Part shown: positions 54,581 to 63,731 of the stretch, in pieces
How positions within the stretch are numbered: position 1 is the stretch's first letter
Layout of the letters: every line of letters begins with the position of its first letter
Assembly: GCF_900129135.1 (NCBI RefSeq)
Contig: NZ_FQVI01000012.1
Coordinates: forward strand, 30,776-94,775
DNA from: Lactonifactor longoviformis DSM 17459
GTDB taxonomy: Bacteria; Bacillota; Clostridia; Lachnospirales; Lachnospiraceae
Reading direction: 5' to 3'
Length of the DNA stretch: 64,000 bases
Program-made: the position numbers and the translations under genes
Notes under the pieces: model-generated
Told to the model about the DNA's origin: nothing
Seen by the model: the letters and a program-made list of their open reading frames with translations, nothing else
Databases searched by the model: none

Positions 54581-55570
54581 TTAGGCCGACACTTCGTTGC
54601 CGTTTTGGATTCCCTTTTGGAAAGCCACAGCATTGTCCAGGGTTGTTCCTGAGATTGCCGCCAGTGCCTCCTGGGTGAAGAATCCCTGGTGTGAGGTAAT
54701 CATCACATTGGGGAAGGATAACAGTCTGGCAGTAGTGGAATGTTCCAGGATTTCATCGGAGCGGTCTTCAAACACATTGTTGGTCTCCTCCTCGTACACA
54801 TCCAGGCCTACTCCAAAGAACTTCCGGGCGCGGATGCCCTCGATGAGGTCCGCTGTCTTCACCAGCCCTCCTCTGGAGGTATTGACCAGGATTACCCCGT
54901 CCTTCATCTTGGCAATGGTGTCCCTGTTGATTAGGTGATAGGTGCTGTCCATCAATGGGCAGTGAAGTGAGATAAGGTCACTTCTTGACAGCAGTTCATC
55001 CAGGCTCACATACTCCGCAAAATCCAGCTCCGGATTCCGGTGTACATCATAGGCAATTACCTTCATACCGAATCCACGGCAAATCTTTGCCATAGCCGCC
55101 CCAATCTTACCAGTTCCCACAATCCCTGCCGTCTTCTCATAGAAATTAAATCCCATCAGGCCGCTTAAACTAAAGTCATTTTCCCTTACCTTAACATAAG
55201 CCTTGTGAATCCTGCGGTTAGCCGTAAGAGCCAGGGCCATGGCATGCTCTGCCACCGCCTCCGGGGAATATCCCGGCACACGCATCACCTTGATGCCATA
55301 CTCCTCAGCCTTTTCCAGATCCACATTGTTGTATCCGGCACAGCGCATCAAAATAAGCTTAATTCCGGCTTCCCGGAGCGCATCCATAGTCTCAGAGCCC
55401 ACATCAGAGCTTACAAACCCGCAGACCGCGTCATATCCCTTAGCCAGAGGCGCCGTTCTGGGGGCCAGATCCGCCTTCAGGTACTCAATCTCAATCTCCG
55501 GGTAATGCTCCAATTGTTTATTAAACGATTCTTTGTCGTAAGTTTTGGTATCAAAAAATAATATTTTCAT
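54581..55570 (-). CDS. D-2-hydroxyacid dehydrogenase (D-lactate dehydrogenase type)
   Basis: A 329-residue NAD-dependent enzyme that would reduce pyruvate or another 2-oxoacid. The nucleotide-binding motif is GTGKIGAAMAKICRGFG (about 149-165). The catalytic Arg lies in NTSRGGLV, Glu in VYEEE and His in SHQGFFTQEAL (about 295). The start at 55570 is set by GGAGG. Its close match to the fermentative LdhA pattern supports D-lactate. A perfect inverted repeat upstream suggests regulation. Confidence 0.88.
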   Translation of the reverse strand: MKILFFDTKTYDKESFNKQLEHYPEIEIEYLKADLAPRTAPLAKGYDAVCGFVSSDVGSETMDALREAGIKLILMRCAGYNNVDLEKAEEYGIKVMRVPGYSPEAVAEHAMALALTANRRIHKAYVKVRENDFSLSGLMGFNFYEKTAGIVGTGKIGAAMAKICRGFGMKVIAYDVHRNPELDFAEYVSLDELLSRSDLISLHCPLMDSTYHLINRDTIAKMKDGVILVNTSRGGLVKTADLIEGIRARKFFGVGLDVYEEETNNVFEDRSDEILEHSTTARLLSFPNVMITSHQGFFTQEALAAISGTTLDNAVAFQKGIQNGNEVSA

Positions 55571-55628
55571 ATGAATTCCTCCTCGTGTCCTTGCTGACAT
55601 ACTTTATAGTTTAGTCTTTCCAGTTATA

Positions 55629-55657
55629 GGTTAGATCATTCTAACCATTTTTGTCAA
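55629..55657 (-). promoter_or_regulatory. -35 box and operator-like inverted repeat before the dehydrogenase gene
   Basis: On the minus strand a perfect TTGACA (55657-55652) is followed by GGTTAGA-ATGA-TCTAACC (55646-55629). These are perfect 7-bp arms covering the expected -10 region. A TATAAC lies just beyond at a long spacing. Confidence 0.6.
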
Positions 55658-55675
55658 GTTAAACTTTTAACGAAA

Positions 55676-55713
55676 TTTGGGACGTGTACTTTCTAGAAAG
55701 TACACGTCCCAAA
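55676..55713. repeat. family palindrome, copy D (degenerate)
   Basis: A perfect 38-bp palindrome with core GGGACGTGTACTTTC around CTAG. The outer arms are decayed: only a right-side CCCTGTCCCCTTT (near 55744-55756) survives. Confidence 0.9.
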
Positions 55714-55758
55714 ATAGGCAAGGGGTGTCCCAAACTCAGACAGCCCTGTCCCCTTTCA

Positions 55759-57123
55759 TTAATTTTTAAAGCTGTGAATCGGCGCAGGAATTCTTCCTCC
55801 CCTGTTGACAAATGCCTCACAGGAGTACGGATTCACCGGCATAACCGGCGCATATCCCAAAAGTCCGCCGAATTCCACGGTATCTCCCACGGTTTTCCCT
55901 ATCACGGGGATCAGCCTTACCGCGGTGGTCTTCTGGTTTACCATACCGATAGCGCACTCATCAGCAATGATTCCGGATATGGTGGACGCCTTGGTATCTC
56001 CCGGAACGGCAATCATATCCAGTCCTACGGAGCAGACGCAGGTCATGGCTTCCAATTTTTCCAGAGTGAGGGCATTGGCCAGCACTGCATCGATCATGCC
56101 CTGATCCTCACTTACAGGGATAAATGCCCCGCTTAAGCCCCCTACATAGGAGGATGCCATTACCCCGCCTTTTTTCACCTGGTCATTGAGAAGGGCCAGG
56201 GCGGCTGTGGTTCCCGGTGCCCCGGCATATTCCAGGCCGATTTCCTGGAGAATTTCCGCCACGCTGTCACCGATCGCCGGAGTCGGTGCCAGGGACAGAT
56301 CAATGATACCAAAGGGTATCCCCATCTTTCTGGATGCTTCCTGAGCTACCAGCTGTCCAACTCTCGTAACTTTAAAGGCTGTTTTCTTAATTGTCTCACA
56401 CAGAACCTCAAAGTCTTTCCCCCGGACAGCTTCCAGTGCGGTCTTCACAACACCTGGTCCGCTGACCCCCACATTGATGATGGCATCTGCCTCTGTGACG
56501 CCGTGGAATGCCCCTGCCATAAAGGGATTGTCGTCCGGCGCATTGCAGAACACCACCAGCTTGGCACATCCTAAGGAATCCTGCTCTTTGGTATACTCTG
56601 CAGTTTCCAGGATAATCTCACCCATAAGCTTTACCGCATCCATATTGATTCCTGTCTTGGTGGATCCCAGGTTCACGGAACTGCACACCCGCTCTGTCAC
56701 AGAAAGAGCCTTGGGAATTGACCGGATGAGCATCTCGTCCGCAGGGGTCATCCCTTTGGACACCAGCGCAGAGTATCCCCCGATGAAATTCACTCCCACC
56801 TCTTTTGCCACTTGATCCAGCGTACGAGCAAGGGTCACAAAATCCTCCGGTGTTTTGCAGGCGGCAGCTCCCACAAGGGAGATCGGAGTAATAGAAATTC
56901 TTTTATTTACAATGGGAATCCCGTATTCTTTTTCAATCTCATCCCCTGTGCTTACCAGATTTCTGGCCAGACGGGAGATCTTCTCATACACCTTCCGGTT
57001 TACCTCCTCCAGACTGGAGTCAATACAGTCCAAAAGGCTGATTCCAAGGGTTATGGTACGTACATCCAGATTCTCCTGTTCGATCATCTTGTTGGTTTCA
57101 TGTACTTCAAATATATTAATCAT
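55759..57123 (-). CDS. UPF0210 / DUF711 family protein
   Basis: A 454-residue protein of the DUF711 (UPF0210, PFL) family, related in fold to pyruvate formate-lyase-like proteins but of unknown activity. It contains [17 protein letters not shown], the glycine-rich [11 protein letters not shown] and [17 protein letters not shown]. It follows the ACT-domain gene by 38 bases; this pair is widely conserved in Firmicutes and is presumed functional together. A degenerate family palindrome lies about 46 bases past its stop codon. Confidence 0.92.
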   Translation of the reverse strand: MINIFEVHETNKMIEQENLDVRTITLGISLLDCIDSSLEEVNRKVYEKISRLARNLVSTGDEIEKEYGIPIVNKRISITPISLVGAAACKTPEDFVTLARTLDQVAKEVGVNFIGGYSALVSKGMTPADEMLIRSIPKALSVTERVCSSVNLGSTKTGINMDAVKLMGEIILETAEYTKEQDSLGCAKLVVFCNAPDDNPFMAGAFHGVTEADAIINVGVSGPGVVKTALEAVRGKDFEVLCETIKKTAFKVTRVGQLVAQEASRKMGIPFGIIDLSLAPTPAIGDSVAEILQEIGLEYAGAPGTTAALALLNDQVKKGGVMASSYVGGLSGAFIPVSEDQGMIDAVLANALTLEKLEAMTCVCSVGLDMIAVPGDTKASTISGIIADECAIGMVNQKTTAVRLIPVIGKTVGDTVEFGGLLGYAPVMPVNPYSCEAFVNRGGRIPAPIHSFKN

Positions 57124-57161
57124 GTACTTATCCTTCCTTTGTTCATCCTGTATCTTCCGTC

Positions 57162-57434
57162 TCAGATCCGGTGCATTTTGTTAAAAATATCCTCATGCTG
57201 GCAGCGAATCATAACACCAATCTCTTCTCCCACCTTTTCCAGCTCTTTTCCCATCTCCCCGATTTCTTTGGGAGATTTGGTCGCGTCTGTAATCATCATC
57301 ATATTAAAAAATCCATCCAGAATCGTCTGGGAGATATCCAGGATATTTACCTGATTCTCCGCAAGGTACGTACATACTTTTGCAATAATTCCAACAGTAT
57401 CTTTTCCTACAACAGTAATAATGGTTTTTTTCAT
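57162..57434 (-). CDS. ACT domain protein (UPF0237)
   Basis: A 90-residue stand-alone ACT domain, beginning [20 protein letters not shown]. Stand-alone ACT proteins usually bind an amino acid and regulate a partner. Its constant neighbour is the UPF0210 gene that follows. AGGAGG lies just before the ATG. Confidence 0.93.
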   Translation of the reverse strand: MKKTIITVVGKDTVGIIAKVCTYLAENQVNILDISQTILDGFFNMMMITDATKSPKEIGEMGKELEKVGEEIGVMIRCQHEDIFNKMHRI

Positions 57435-57462
57435 TTTCTCACATCCTCCTATGTATGAAAGC

Positions 57463-58260
57463 TTAAAAGCAGATCATTTCTGATGCCTGTTCTCTGTGCG
57501 CCACCTGTATGGGAAAATCTTTGGAGTGGTAGGGATTATCTCCCATGGTCACCTCCGCACATACGGTTTCATAGGCCAGTTTCTCGTAGTTGTTTTCTTT
57601 GCTCAGATGCCCCAGCATCACAGACTTCAGGTTGTCGTGGAGCAGTTCACACAGAAGCCGCCCGGCCAGCTCGTTGGACAGATGGCCCCGCTCTCCCAGT
57701 ATCCTCCGTTTCAGATAGTAGGGATACGGCCCCACCTGAAGCATGTTCACATCATGATTTGCCTCCAAAAGCAGCACATCCGATCCGGCCAGCTTTTCCA
57801 CAATATAATCCGTGTATTTTCCCAGGTCAGTGGCAATCCCCACTGACTTGTCCTGATGGCGGATCCTATATCCCACAGGCTGGGCTGCGTCATGTGAAAT
57901 AGTAAACGGCTCTACCTTCAAATCCTCTATCTCAAAATTCTCATCCGCCTCAATGGGACGGAAAATGCCTTCCGGCAGTTTTCCCAGGGAACTGCATCTT
58001 TTGATCTCTTCAATGGTTCCCGGCGTAGCGTACACAGGCACCTCGTACTTCCGTACAAATACTCCAAGTCCTTTGATATGGTCCGAGTGCTCATGGGTAA
58101 TCAGAATCCCGTTCACATCCCGCCCCGTCATATCAATGGTATTGAGCCCTTCCTCTACTTTTTTCTTGCTGATGCCTACATCTACCAGCAGGGTAGTTTT
58201 GTCACTGCCTACACAGATACAGTTCCCGCTGCTGCCGCTGGCTATACTACATAGTTTCAT
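57463..58260 (-). CDS. MBL-fold metallohydrolase (YycJ/WalJ family)
   Basis: A 265-residue metallo-beta-lactamase-fold hydrolase. The metal-binding motif is THEHSDHIKG (about 55-64). Further ligands lie in LLLEANHDVNML and RGHLSNE. The family (YycJ/WalJ) is thought to act as a nuclease linked with DNA repair. It overlaps the end of coaE by 14 bases, so the two are coupled. Confidence 0.9.
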   Translation of the reverse strand: MKLCSIASGSSGNCICVGSDKTTLLVDVGISKKKVEEGLNTIDMTGRDVNGILITHEHSDHIKGLGVFVRKYEVPVYATPGTIEEIKRCSSLGKLPEGIFRPIEADENFEIEDLKVEPFTISHDAAQPVGYRIRHQDKSVGIATDLGKYTDYIVEKLAGSDVLLLEANHDVNMLQVGPYPYYLKRRILGERGHLSNELAGRLLCELLHDNLKSVMLGHLSKENNYEKLAYETVCAEVTMGDNPYHSKDFPIQVAHREQASEMICF

Positions 58261-58846
58261 ATTTTCTCATCCTTCGGTCGATTTGTAAATGGGTATGCTC
58301 CACATCCTCGCTGTTGTAAAGTACAAAGTCTGCGGCAGCTTCATATTCATCATCGCTGAGCTGATTGGACAGAATCTCATCGATTCTCTGATCCGTATAC
58401 CCCCGGTCATTCCGGAGGCGCTCCCTGCGCACCTGGGGCTCACAGTATACCACCCAGAGCTCATCGTAGATTTCATCGTATTTTTCCTCTATCAAAAGAG
58501 CGGCCTCTATAAAGAAGTAAGGAACATCTTCCTTTCCTGCCCTGGCCACTTCCTTTTTTATGTATTCCTTCACCGCCGGGTGGATAATACCGTCCAGCCG
58601 GTCCAGCATCTCTCTTTTCTGAAATACAATCTCTGCAATCTTCATTCTGTCCAGAGTGCCGTCTTCCATCACAATCCACTCACCGAACAGCTCTATTACC
58701 TCCTGATAGCAGTCACCGCCGGGAAGCATCAGCAGATATCCCACTTCATCTGCCTGCACCACACGGGCATCATAATTCTCTTCTATATAGTTCAGCACGG
58801 AACTTTTTCCGGAGCCCACACCTCCGGAGATTCCAATCACTCTCAT
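58247..58846 (-). CDS. coaE: dephospho-CoA kinase
   Basis: A 199-residue enzyme for the last step of coenzyme A synthesis. The P-loop is GGVGSGKSS (about 7-15). The LID and CoA regions are seen in DRLDGIIHPAVKEY and RRERLRNDRGYTDQRI. The start at 58846 follows GGAGGAGG; a longer frame to 58915 is rejected. It lies about 100 bases after polA, the usual neighbour. Confidence 0.95.
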   Translation of the reverse strand: MRVIGISGGVGSGKSSVLNYIEENYDARVVQADEVGYLLMLPGGDCYQEVIELFGEWIVMEDGTLDRMKIAEIVFQKREMLDRLDGIIHPAVKEYIKKEVARAGKEDVPYFFIEAALLIEEKYDEIYDELWVVYCEPQVRRERLRNDRGYTDQRIDEILSNQLSDDEYEAAADFVLYNSEDVEHTHLQIDRRMRKYETM

Positions 58847-58949
58847 ACTCTTCCTCCTCCTGCCGGGGTGCCCCGCCCTTCCCGGCTTCGGACACCCACG
58901 AAAGCATTTTATCATAAGTTACAGCGGAATTCTACCTTTATTTCACGGC

Positions 58950-61595
58950 CTATTTGGCCTCATACCAGTTTCTTCCGGTATGCATATCAATCTCCAGAGA
59001 CACTGCAAGGTCCGCAGCCTGCTTCATTTCCTTTTCCAGGATACGGGACACCTCCTCCAATTCTTCTTCATACACCTCCAGGAGAAGCTCATCGTGAACC
59101 TGGAGAATCAGCTTTGTCTCAAGTTTTCTCTCCTTAAGCGCCTCATTGACCCGGATCATAGCAATCTTAATAATATCTGCCGCAGTTCCCTGAATAGGCG
59201 CATTCATCGCCACCCGCTCCCCAAAGGATCTCTGCATAAAGTTGCTGGACTTTAGCTCCGGAACCGGACGCCTTCTTCCGAACAGTGTGGTCACATACCC
59301 CTGTTCCTTTCCCTGCTTCACCAGACCGTCCAGAAACCCTTTGATTTTGGGATACGTTTCAAAATAATTCTCTATATACTGGGCAGCCTCTTTTCTCGTA
59401 ATACTCAGGTCCTGACTCAGGCCAAAGGAACTGATGCCGTATACGATTCCAAAGTTTACTGCCTTCGCATTCCGCCGCTGAAGATCCGTCACCTGGTCAA
59501 AAGGCACGTGAAAGACCTGAGAGGCCGTCATACGGTGAATGTCCTGGGCCTCGCTGTATGCCTGTATGAGTTTTTCATCCCCGGACATATGCGCCAGAAC
59601 CCGCAGTTCGATCTGGGAATAATCTGCATCCAGAAAGATGCAGCCCTCTCTGGGCACAAATACCTTTCGAATCAGACGCCCAAGCTCCATGCGCACCGGA
59701 ATATTCTGAAGATTAGGCTCTGTGCTGCTGATACGCCCCGTTGCCGTTATCGTCTGGTTAAAATTCGAGTGAATCCTTCCGTCCTCACCAATATAATTTG
59801 CCAGCCCGTCCGCATAGGTGGACTTTAGCTTGGTCAGCTGGCGGTATTCCAGAATATCCGCAACCACAGAGTGATCCGGCGCCAGTTTGTCCAGGACATC
59901 CGCAGCCGTGGAATAGCCGGTCTTCGTCTTCTTCCCCCCGGGAAGCTGCATCTTCTCAAATAGGATGACCCCCAGCTGCTTGGGAGAATTGATATTGAAT
60001 TCCTCTCCTGCTTTCTGGTAAATAATGCTCTCCAGCTCTTTGATCCTGACCTCCAGACGGCTTCCGTACTCCTTCAGTTCCTCCCCTTCCACCTGGATCC
60101 CCGCAGCCTCCATGTCATGCAGGGTGAACAGCAGAGGCATCTCCATCTCGCGGAAAAGGGAAAGCATCCCCGTCTCCTCCAGAGCCTTTGTCAAAGGCTC
60201 TATACCGGCCAGTGCCACATACGCCATGTAGCAGCAGCTCACCGTCACTTCCTCTTCTTTTTCCTCCAGCCCCTTTTTATAGGAAACTTTTCCCAGCAAA
60301 TCTTCCCGGGCAGGCACCATAAGCCCGAGGTACTCCTTGGCAATGTCGTCGTAGGTATAGGCAGATTTCAGAGGATTCAGAAGGTAAGCGGCGATCCCTC
60401 CGTCGAACATCCTTGAGTGTTCCTCAATCTGTATCCTACTGAGCATCTCCTTCACGTTCAGTGAAGCGGTCTGTCCCGCCCCTCTGCAGATCCCTTCCAG
60501 CTGTTCCAGAAGATATCTTTCTGTGAGAAATCCCTCCACAGGGAAAAATGCTGCTTCTATTTTCTCTTTTTCCCCCAGGGCCACCCCAAGCCCCAGAACC
60601 TCTCCCTTCTCCAGAAGAAGGTGCACTCCGGCCCGGTCAGCCTTTTTTGCCTTAGACAGAAAGGCATCTGCCTGTGAAAGATCAGTAACTCTCTGAAAAT
60701 GCTCCTCTGCCTTGTTTTTTGATGAAGTATTCTCAAAACGGTTTAAAAGGTTTTTGAATTCCAGTTCTTTAAACCATTCATAGGCCTCCTGGGTAAACAA
60801 ATCCTTCAGTCTGGCCTCCTCAAAGCTGTAGTCCAGCGGACAGTCTGTACAGATGGTTGCCAGCTCCTTGCTCAGCTTAGCCAGATCATAGTGTTCTTTT
60901 AAGGATTCCTTTGCCTTGTTGGGTTTGATCTCCTCCACATGGGCATAGGCATTTTCAATAGTGCCGTACTCCAGCAGAATCTTAGTGGCTGTTTTCTCTC
61001 CTACCCCCGGTATTCCCGGTATATTATCAGAAGAATCCCCCATGAGGGCCTTTAGCTCAATAATCTGGGGCGGTGTCAGCTGATAGGCCTCCAACACCCC
61101 CCTGCCGTCATAGTCCTCTACGGTTGTCTTACCCCCTCTGGTCTTGGGAATCCGTATTTTTACGTGCTCCGTGGCCAGCTGCAGCAGATCCCGGTCCCCC
61201 GAAAGCACGGTGACTTCCATACCTGCCGCCTCTCCTTTTCTGGCCAGGGTGCCCAGGATGTCATCTGCCTCGTACCCCTCCCTGGAAACAATCGTTACGC
61301 CCATAGCCTCCAGGACATCCCTGATAATAGGAACCTGCTCCCGCAGTTCCTGGGGCATAGGTTTTCTCGTCCCCTTGTAGGCCTCATACATATTGTGCCG
61401 GAAGGTGGGTGCGTGTTCATCAAAGGCAACCGTGAGATACTGGGCGTTCTCCTCCTCCAGCGTCTTAAATAATATAGTTAAAAAGCCGTAGATGGCGTTG
61501 GTGTGCAGACCCTCCGCGTTGGTAAGGTCCGGCAGACCGTAAAAAGCCCTGTTCAGTATACTGTGTCCGTCAATTAGTACAATTTTTTCACTCAT
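58950..61595 (-). CDS. polA: DNA polymerase I
   Basis: An 881-residue polymerase. The N-terminal 5' nuclease (about 1-290) opens LIDGHSILNRAFYG. Polymerase motifs A (DYSQIELRVLAHMSGD), B (RRNAKAVNFGIVYG) and C (LQVHDELLLEV) are intact. In the middle domain (about 310-480) the DxE metal motif expected for proofreading is absent (HLLLEKGEVLG stands in that place). The 3'-5' exonuclease is therefore probably inactive, as in Bacillus stearothermophilus Pol I. AGGAG precedes the ATG. Confidence 0.96.
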   Translation of the reverse strand: MSEKIVLIDGHSILNRAFYGLPDLTNAEGLHTNAIYGFLTILFKTLEEENAQYLTVAFDEHAPTFRHNMYEAYKGTRKPMPQELREQVPIIRDVLEAMGVTIVSREGYEADDILGTLARKGEAAGMEVTVLSGDRDLLQLATEHVKIRIPKTRGGKTTVEDYDGRGVLEAYQLTPPQIIELKALMGDSSDNIPGIPGVGEKTATKILLEYGTIENAYAHVEEIKPNKAKESLKEHYDLAKLSKELATICTDCPLDYSFEEARLKDLFTQEAYEWFKELEFKNLLNRFENTSSKNKAEEHFQRVTDLSQADAFLSKAKKADRAGVHLLLEKGEVLGLGVALGEKEKIEAAFFPVEGFLTERYLLEQLEGICRGAGQTASLNVKEMLSRIQIEEHSRMFDGGIAAYLLNPLKSAYTYDDIAKEYLGLMVPAREDLLGKVSYKKGLEEKEEEVTVSCCYMAYVALAGIEPLTKALEETGMLSLFREMEMPLLFTLHDMEAAGIQVEGEELKEYGSRLEVRIKELESIIYQKAGEEFNINSPKQLGVILFEKMQLPGGKKTKTGYSTAADVLDKLAPDHSVVADILEYRQLTKLKSTYADGLANYIGEDGRIHSNFNQTITATGRISSTEPNLQNIPVRMELGRLIRKVFVPREGCIFLDADYSQIELRVLAHMSGDEKLIQAYSEAQDIHRMTASQVFHVPFDQVTDLQRRNAKAVNFGIVYGISSFGLSQDLSITRKEAAQYIENYFETYPKIKGFLDGLVKQGKEQGYVTTLFGRRRPVPELKSSNFMQRSFGERVAMNAPIQGTAADIIKIAMIRVNEALKERKLETKLILQVHDELLLEVYEEELEEVSRILEKEMKQAADLAVSLEIDMHTGRNWYEAK

Positions 61596-61644
61596 AAGTT
61601 CTCCTATATCTGTCTGGTTTTATTTTCTGATACTCTCTTTTCTT

Positions 61645-62478
61645 CTACACAATTTTATTCATAGCCAAAATACTTTCCGTAATCAGCTTTTTAAACATGG
61701 GGGCAGCCTTGTCGGCAATTTCCTGGACCTCCAGATGGCTGAGAGGCTGATCCGTCATCCCGCATCCCAGATTGGTAATGCAGGAAATTCCGCAGATTTT
61801 CATGCCCATATGGTTTGCGGCCATAGCCTCGCAGGCAGTGCTCATTCCCACAGCATCCGCTCCCAGAATCCGGCACATTTTCACCTCGTGAGGGGTCTCA
61901 AAATTAGGACCTGTAAGCTGGATGTACACGCCTTTCTGCAGTGGGATCTTCTGTTCTGCCGCCGTACGTTCTATGATTTCCTGAAGCTCTCTGTCATATA
62001 CCTGGCTCATATCACTGAACCGCTCCCCAAGCTCGGGAATACTTTCCCCTATCAGCGGGGAAGGAACAAAGTTTGAAATATGATCCGTGATCATCATAAA
62101 GTCTCCTGCCTGAAACTCAGTATTCACACCCCCTGCCGCATTGGTGAGAAACAGAATCTCTGCCCCCATAAGCTTCATCAGACGGACCGGCAGCACCACA
62201 TCCTCAATAGAGTATCCCTCATAATAATGGACTCTTCCCTGCATAATCACTACAGGTACCTCCCCCACATATCCAAAGACGAACCTGCCTCTGTGTCCCG
62301 GAATTGTGGAAACCGGAAATCCCTCGATCTCTTTGTAGTCCAGTGTATCTGCAATTTGAATCGTTTCTGCGTAATCTCCCAGCCCAGAGCCCAGAACCAA
62401 TGCTGCCCGGGGCTTAAAATTTATCTTTTTCTGAAAACAGTCATAACATTTCATAAGCTTTTTATATGCTGGATTCAT
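61645..62478 (-). CDS. punA: purine nucleoside phosphorylase (trimeric type)
   Basis: A 277-residue enzyme that phosphorolyses purine nucleosides. Visible are LVLGSGLGDYAE (phosphate loop), GHRGRFVFGYV, MQGRVHYYEGYS, LTNAAGG and GPNFETPHE. The purine-site region reads CITNLGCGMTDQPLSH. Length and motifs fit the trimeric PunA/PNP type for inosine and guanosine. It precedes polA on the same strand, 49 bases upstream. Confidence 0.92.
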   Translation of the reverse strand: MNPAYKKLMKCYDCFQKKINFKPRAALVLGSGLGDYAETIQIADTLDYKEIEGFPVSTIPGHRGRFVFGYVGEVPVVIMQGRVHYYEGYSIEDVVLPVRLMKLMGAEILFLTNAAGGVNTEFQAGDFMMITDHISNFVPSPLIGESIPELGERFSDMSQVYDRELQEIIERTAAEQKIPLQKGVYIQLTGPNFETPHEVKMCRILGADAVGMSTACEAMAANHMGMKICGISCITNLGCGMTDQPLSHLEVQEIADKAAPMFKKLITESILAMNKIV

Positions 62479-62529
62479 TCTGACACTCTCCTTTTGGCAC
62501 TCTTTTCCCTTAAGTATACCCTGTAATAG

Positions 62530-62610
62530 AAAAAAGTTCCACCTGTCCTTTGCTGTTTTTTAGGATAAAGCCCAAAAAACTGCATAAAGTATCAGGTAGA
62601 ACCTTTTATA
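62530..62610. repeat. long imperfect hairpin in a divergent intergenic region
   Basis: AAAAGTTCCACCTG (near 62532) pairs with the complement near 62593-62607, and an inner TGCTGTTTTTTAGG pairs with CCCAAAAAACTGCA (62571-62584). The arms pair over about 30 of 40 positions. On the minus strand it is followed by a T run. It may be an attenuator before the phosphorylase gene or a decayed mobile repeat. Confidence 0.6.
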
Positions 62611-62654
62611 GTTTGCTTCGTTCTGTTTTACTTTGAAGAAAAGAGGAGAAACCT

Positions 62655-63176
62655 ATGCACCGGAAAATCAAGTATCTTCACTGGGCCGGCTTTCTGTTTG
62701 CCGCCGCAGCGGGAAGCCTCCTGCACTTTTTATACGAATATTCAGGCCAGAATCCCCTGGCTGCCTTTATCTCACCAGTCAATGAATCCACCTGGGAGCA
62801 TCTGAAGCTGTTATTTTTCCCCTATCTCGTCTTTCTTTTTATAGAAAGACTTCTGCTCAGAGGCACATATCCGCGCTTTTTCACCGCTCATCTGTTAAGC
62901 CTCCTTGCCGGACTGTGCGCCATCCCTGTTCTTTTTTATACCTATACAGGTATCCTGGGCAAAAACTATCTGGCAGCCGACATTGCCGTATTTCTCATCT
63001 CCACAGGTCTTTCCTGTTTTCTCAGTCAGCGCCTGCTTACGCATTCGCCGTTCCAGAGAAAAGGAACAGAGGCAGGAGCGTGGATTTCATGTGCCGTCCT
63101 GGCCGCCCTGTTTCTCTTCTTTGTATATGCTTCCTTCTTTCCTCCGGATCTTGCCCTCTTTCAGCCTCCGGCATAA
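62655..63176 (+). CDS. small integral membrane protein (DUF6512-like)
   Basis: A 173-residue membrane protein with about five hydrophobic helices. It carries a conserved-looking SPVNESTWEHLKLLFFP motif (about 41-57) between the first two helices, reminiscent of DUF6512 proteins; the family name is from memory and not checked. AGAGGAG precedes the ATG. It is divergent from the phosphorylase gene and ends 7 bases from the convergent thioesterase. No function is known. Confidence 0.72.
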   Translation: MHRKIKYLHWAGFLFAAAAGSLLHFLYEYSGQNPLAAFISPVNESTWEHLKLLFFPYLVFLFIERLLLRGTYPRFFTAHLLSLLAGLCAIPVLFYTYTGILGKNYLAADIAVFLISTGLSCFLSQRLLTHSPFQRKGTEAGAWISCAVLAALFLFFVYASFFPPDLALFQPPA

Positions 63177-63183
63177 ATTCAGG

Positions 63184-63654
63184 CTAATATCCTTCTTTTC
63201 TTCTCTGCTTTCTGAGTGCGTAACGCTTCATACCGCTCTCCCACTCGGCTTTTTGGGACTCTGTCTCAATTGCAAGGCCGGGGACCGGTATGGGGTTATT
63301 GTTCTCGTCCACAGACACCATAACAAGATATGCCCGGTTAATCATCTTCCGGAGTCCGTTTAGATCCTCCACATAGGTATCCACCCGGACCTCCATAGAG
63401 GTTGTCCCCACATATGTCATCTTTCCCCGAAGCACCAGCATATCCCCCGTCTTGGCGCTGGCCTTAAAGTTCAGATTATCAATACAGGCTGTAGTGGTCT
63501 CTGTCTGGCAGTGGCGGCGGGATACAATCCCCGCCATCTCATCAATCCACTCTACCAGCTTTCCTCCAAACAGCCTTCCATATCCATTGCTGTGCTTAGG
63601 CATCAGCAGATACGTCTGCTCTGTCAAAGAATCCTCCACACGTTTTACTTCCAT
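63184..63654 (-). CDS. acyl-CoA thioesterase (hotdog fold, YciA-like)
   Basis: A 157-residue single hotdog domain. The active-site helix region reads HSNGYGRLFGGKLVEWIDEMAG (about 21-42), with Asp in WIDEMA as the likely catalytic residue. Family members hydrolyse short- to long-chain acyl-CoAs. The ATG at 63654 is chosen over an in-frame start 24 bases upstream because a GGATGG site precedes it at better spacing. Confidence 0.85.
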   Translation of the reverse strand: MEVKRVEDSLTEQTYLLMPKHSNGYGRLFGGKLVEWIDEMAGIVSRRHCQTETTTACIDNLNFKASAKTGDMLVLRGKMTYVGTTSMEVRVDTYVEDLNGLRKMINRAYLVMVSVDENNNPIPVPGLAIETESQKAEWESGMKRYALRKQRRKEGY

Positions 63655-63731
63655 ACATCTTCCATCCTTTAGTATCAATTATAATCACATCACACGGGAT
63701 CTATTATATCATAAATTGGATGGAATAAAAC

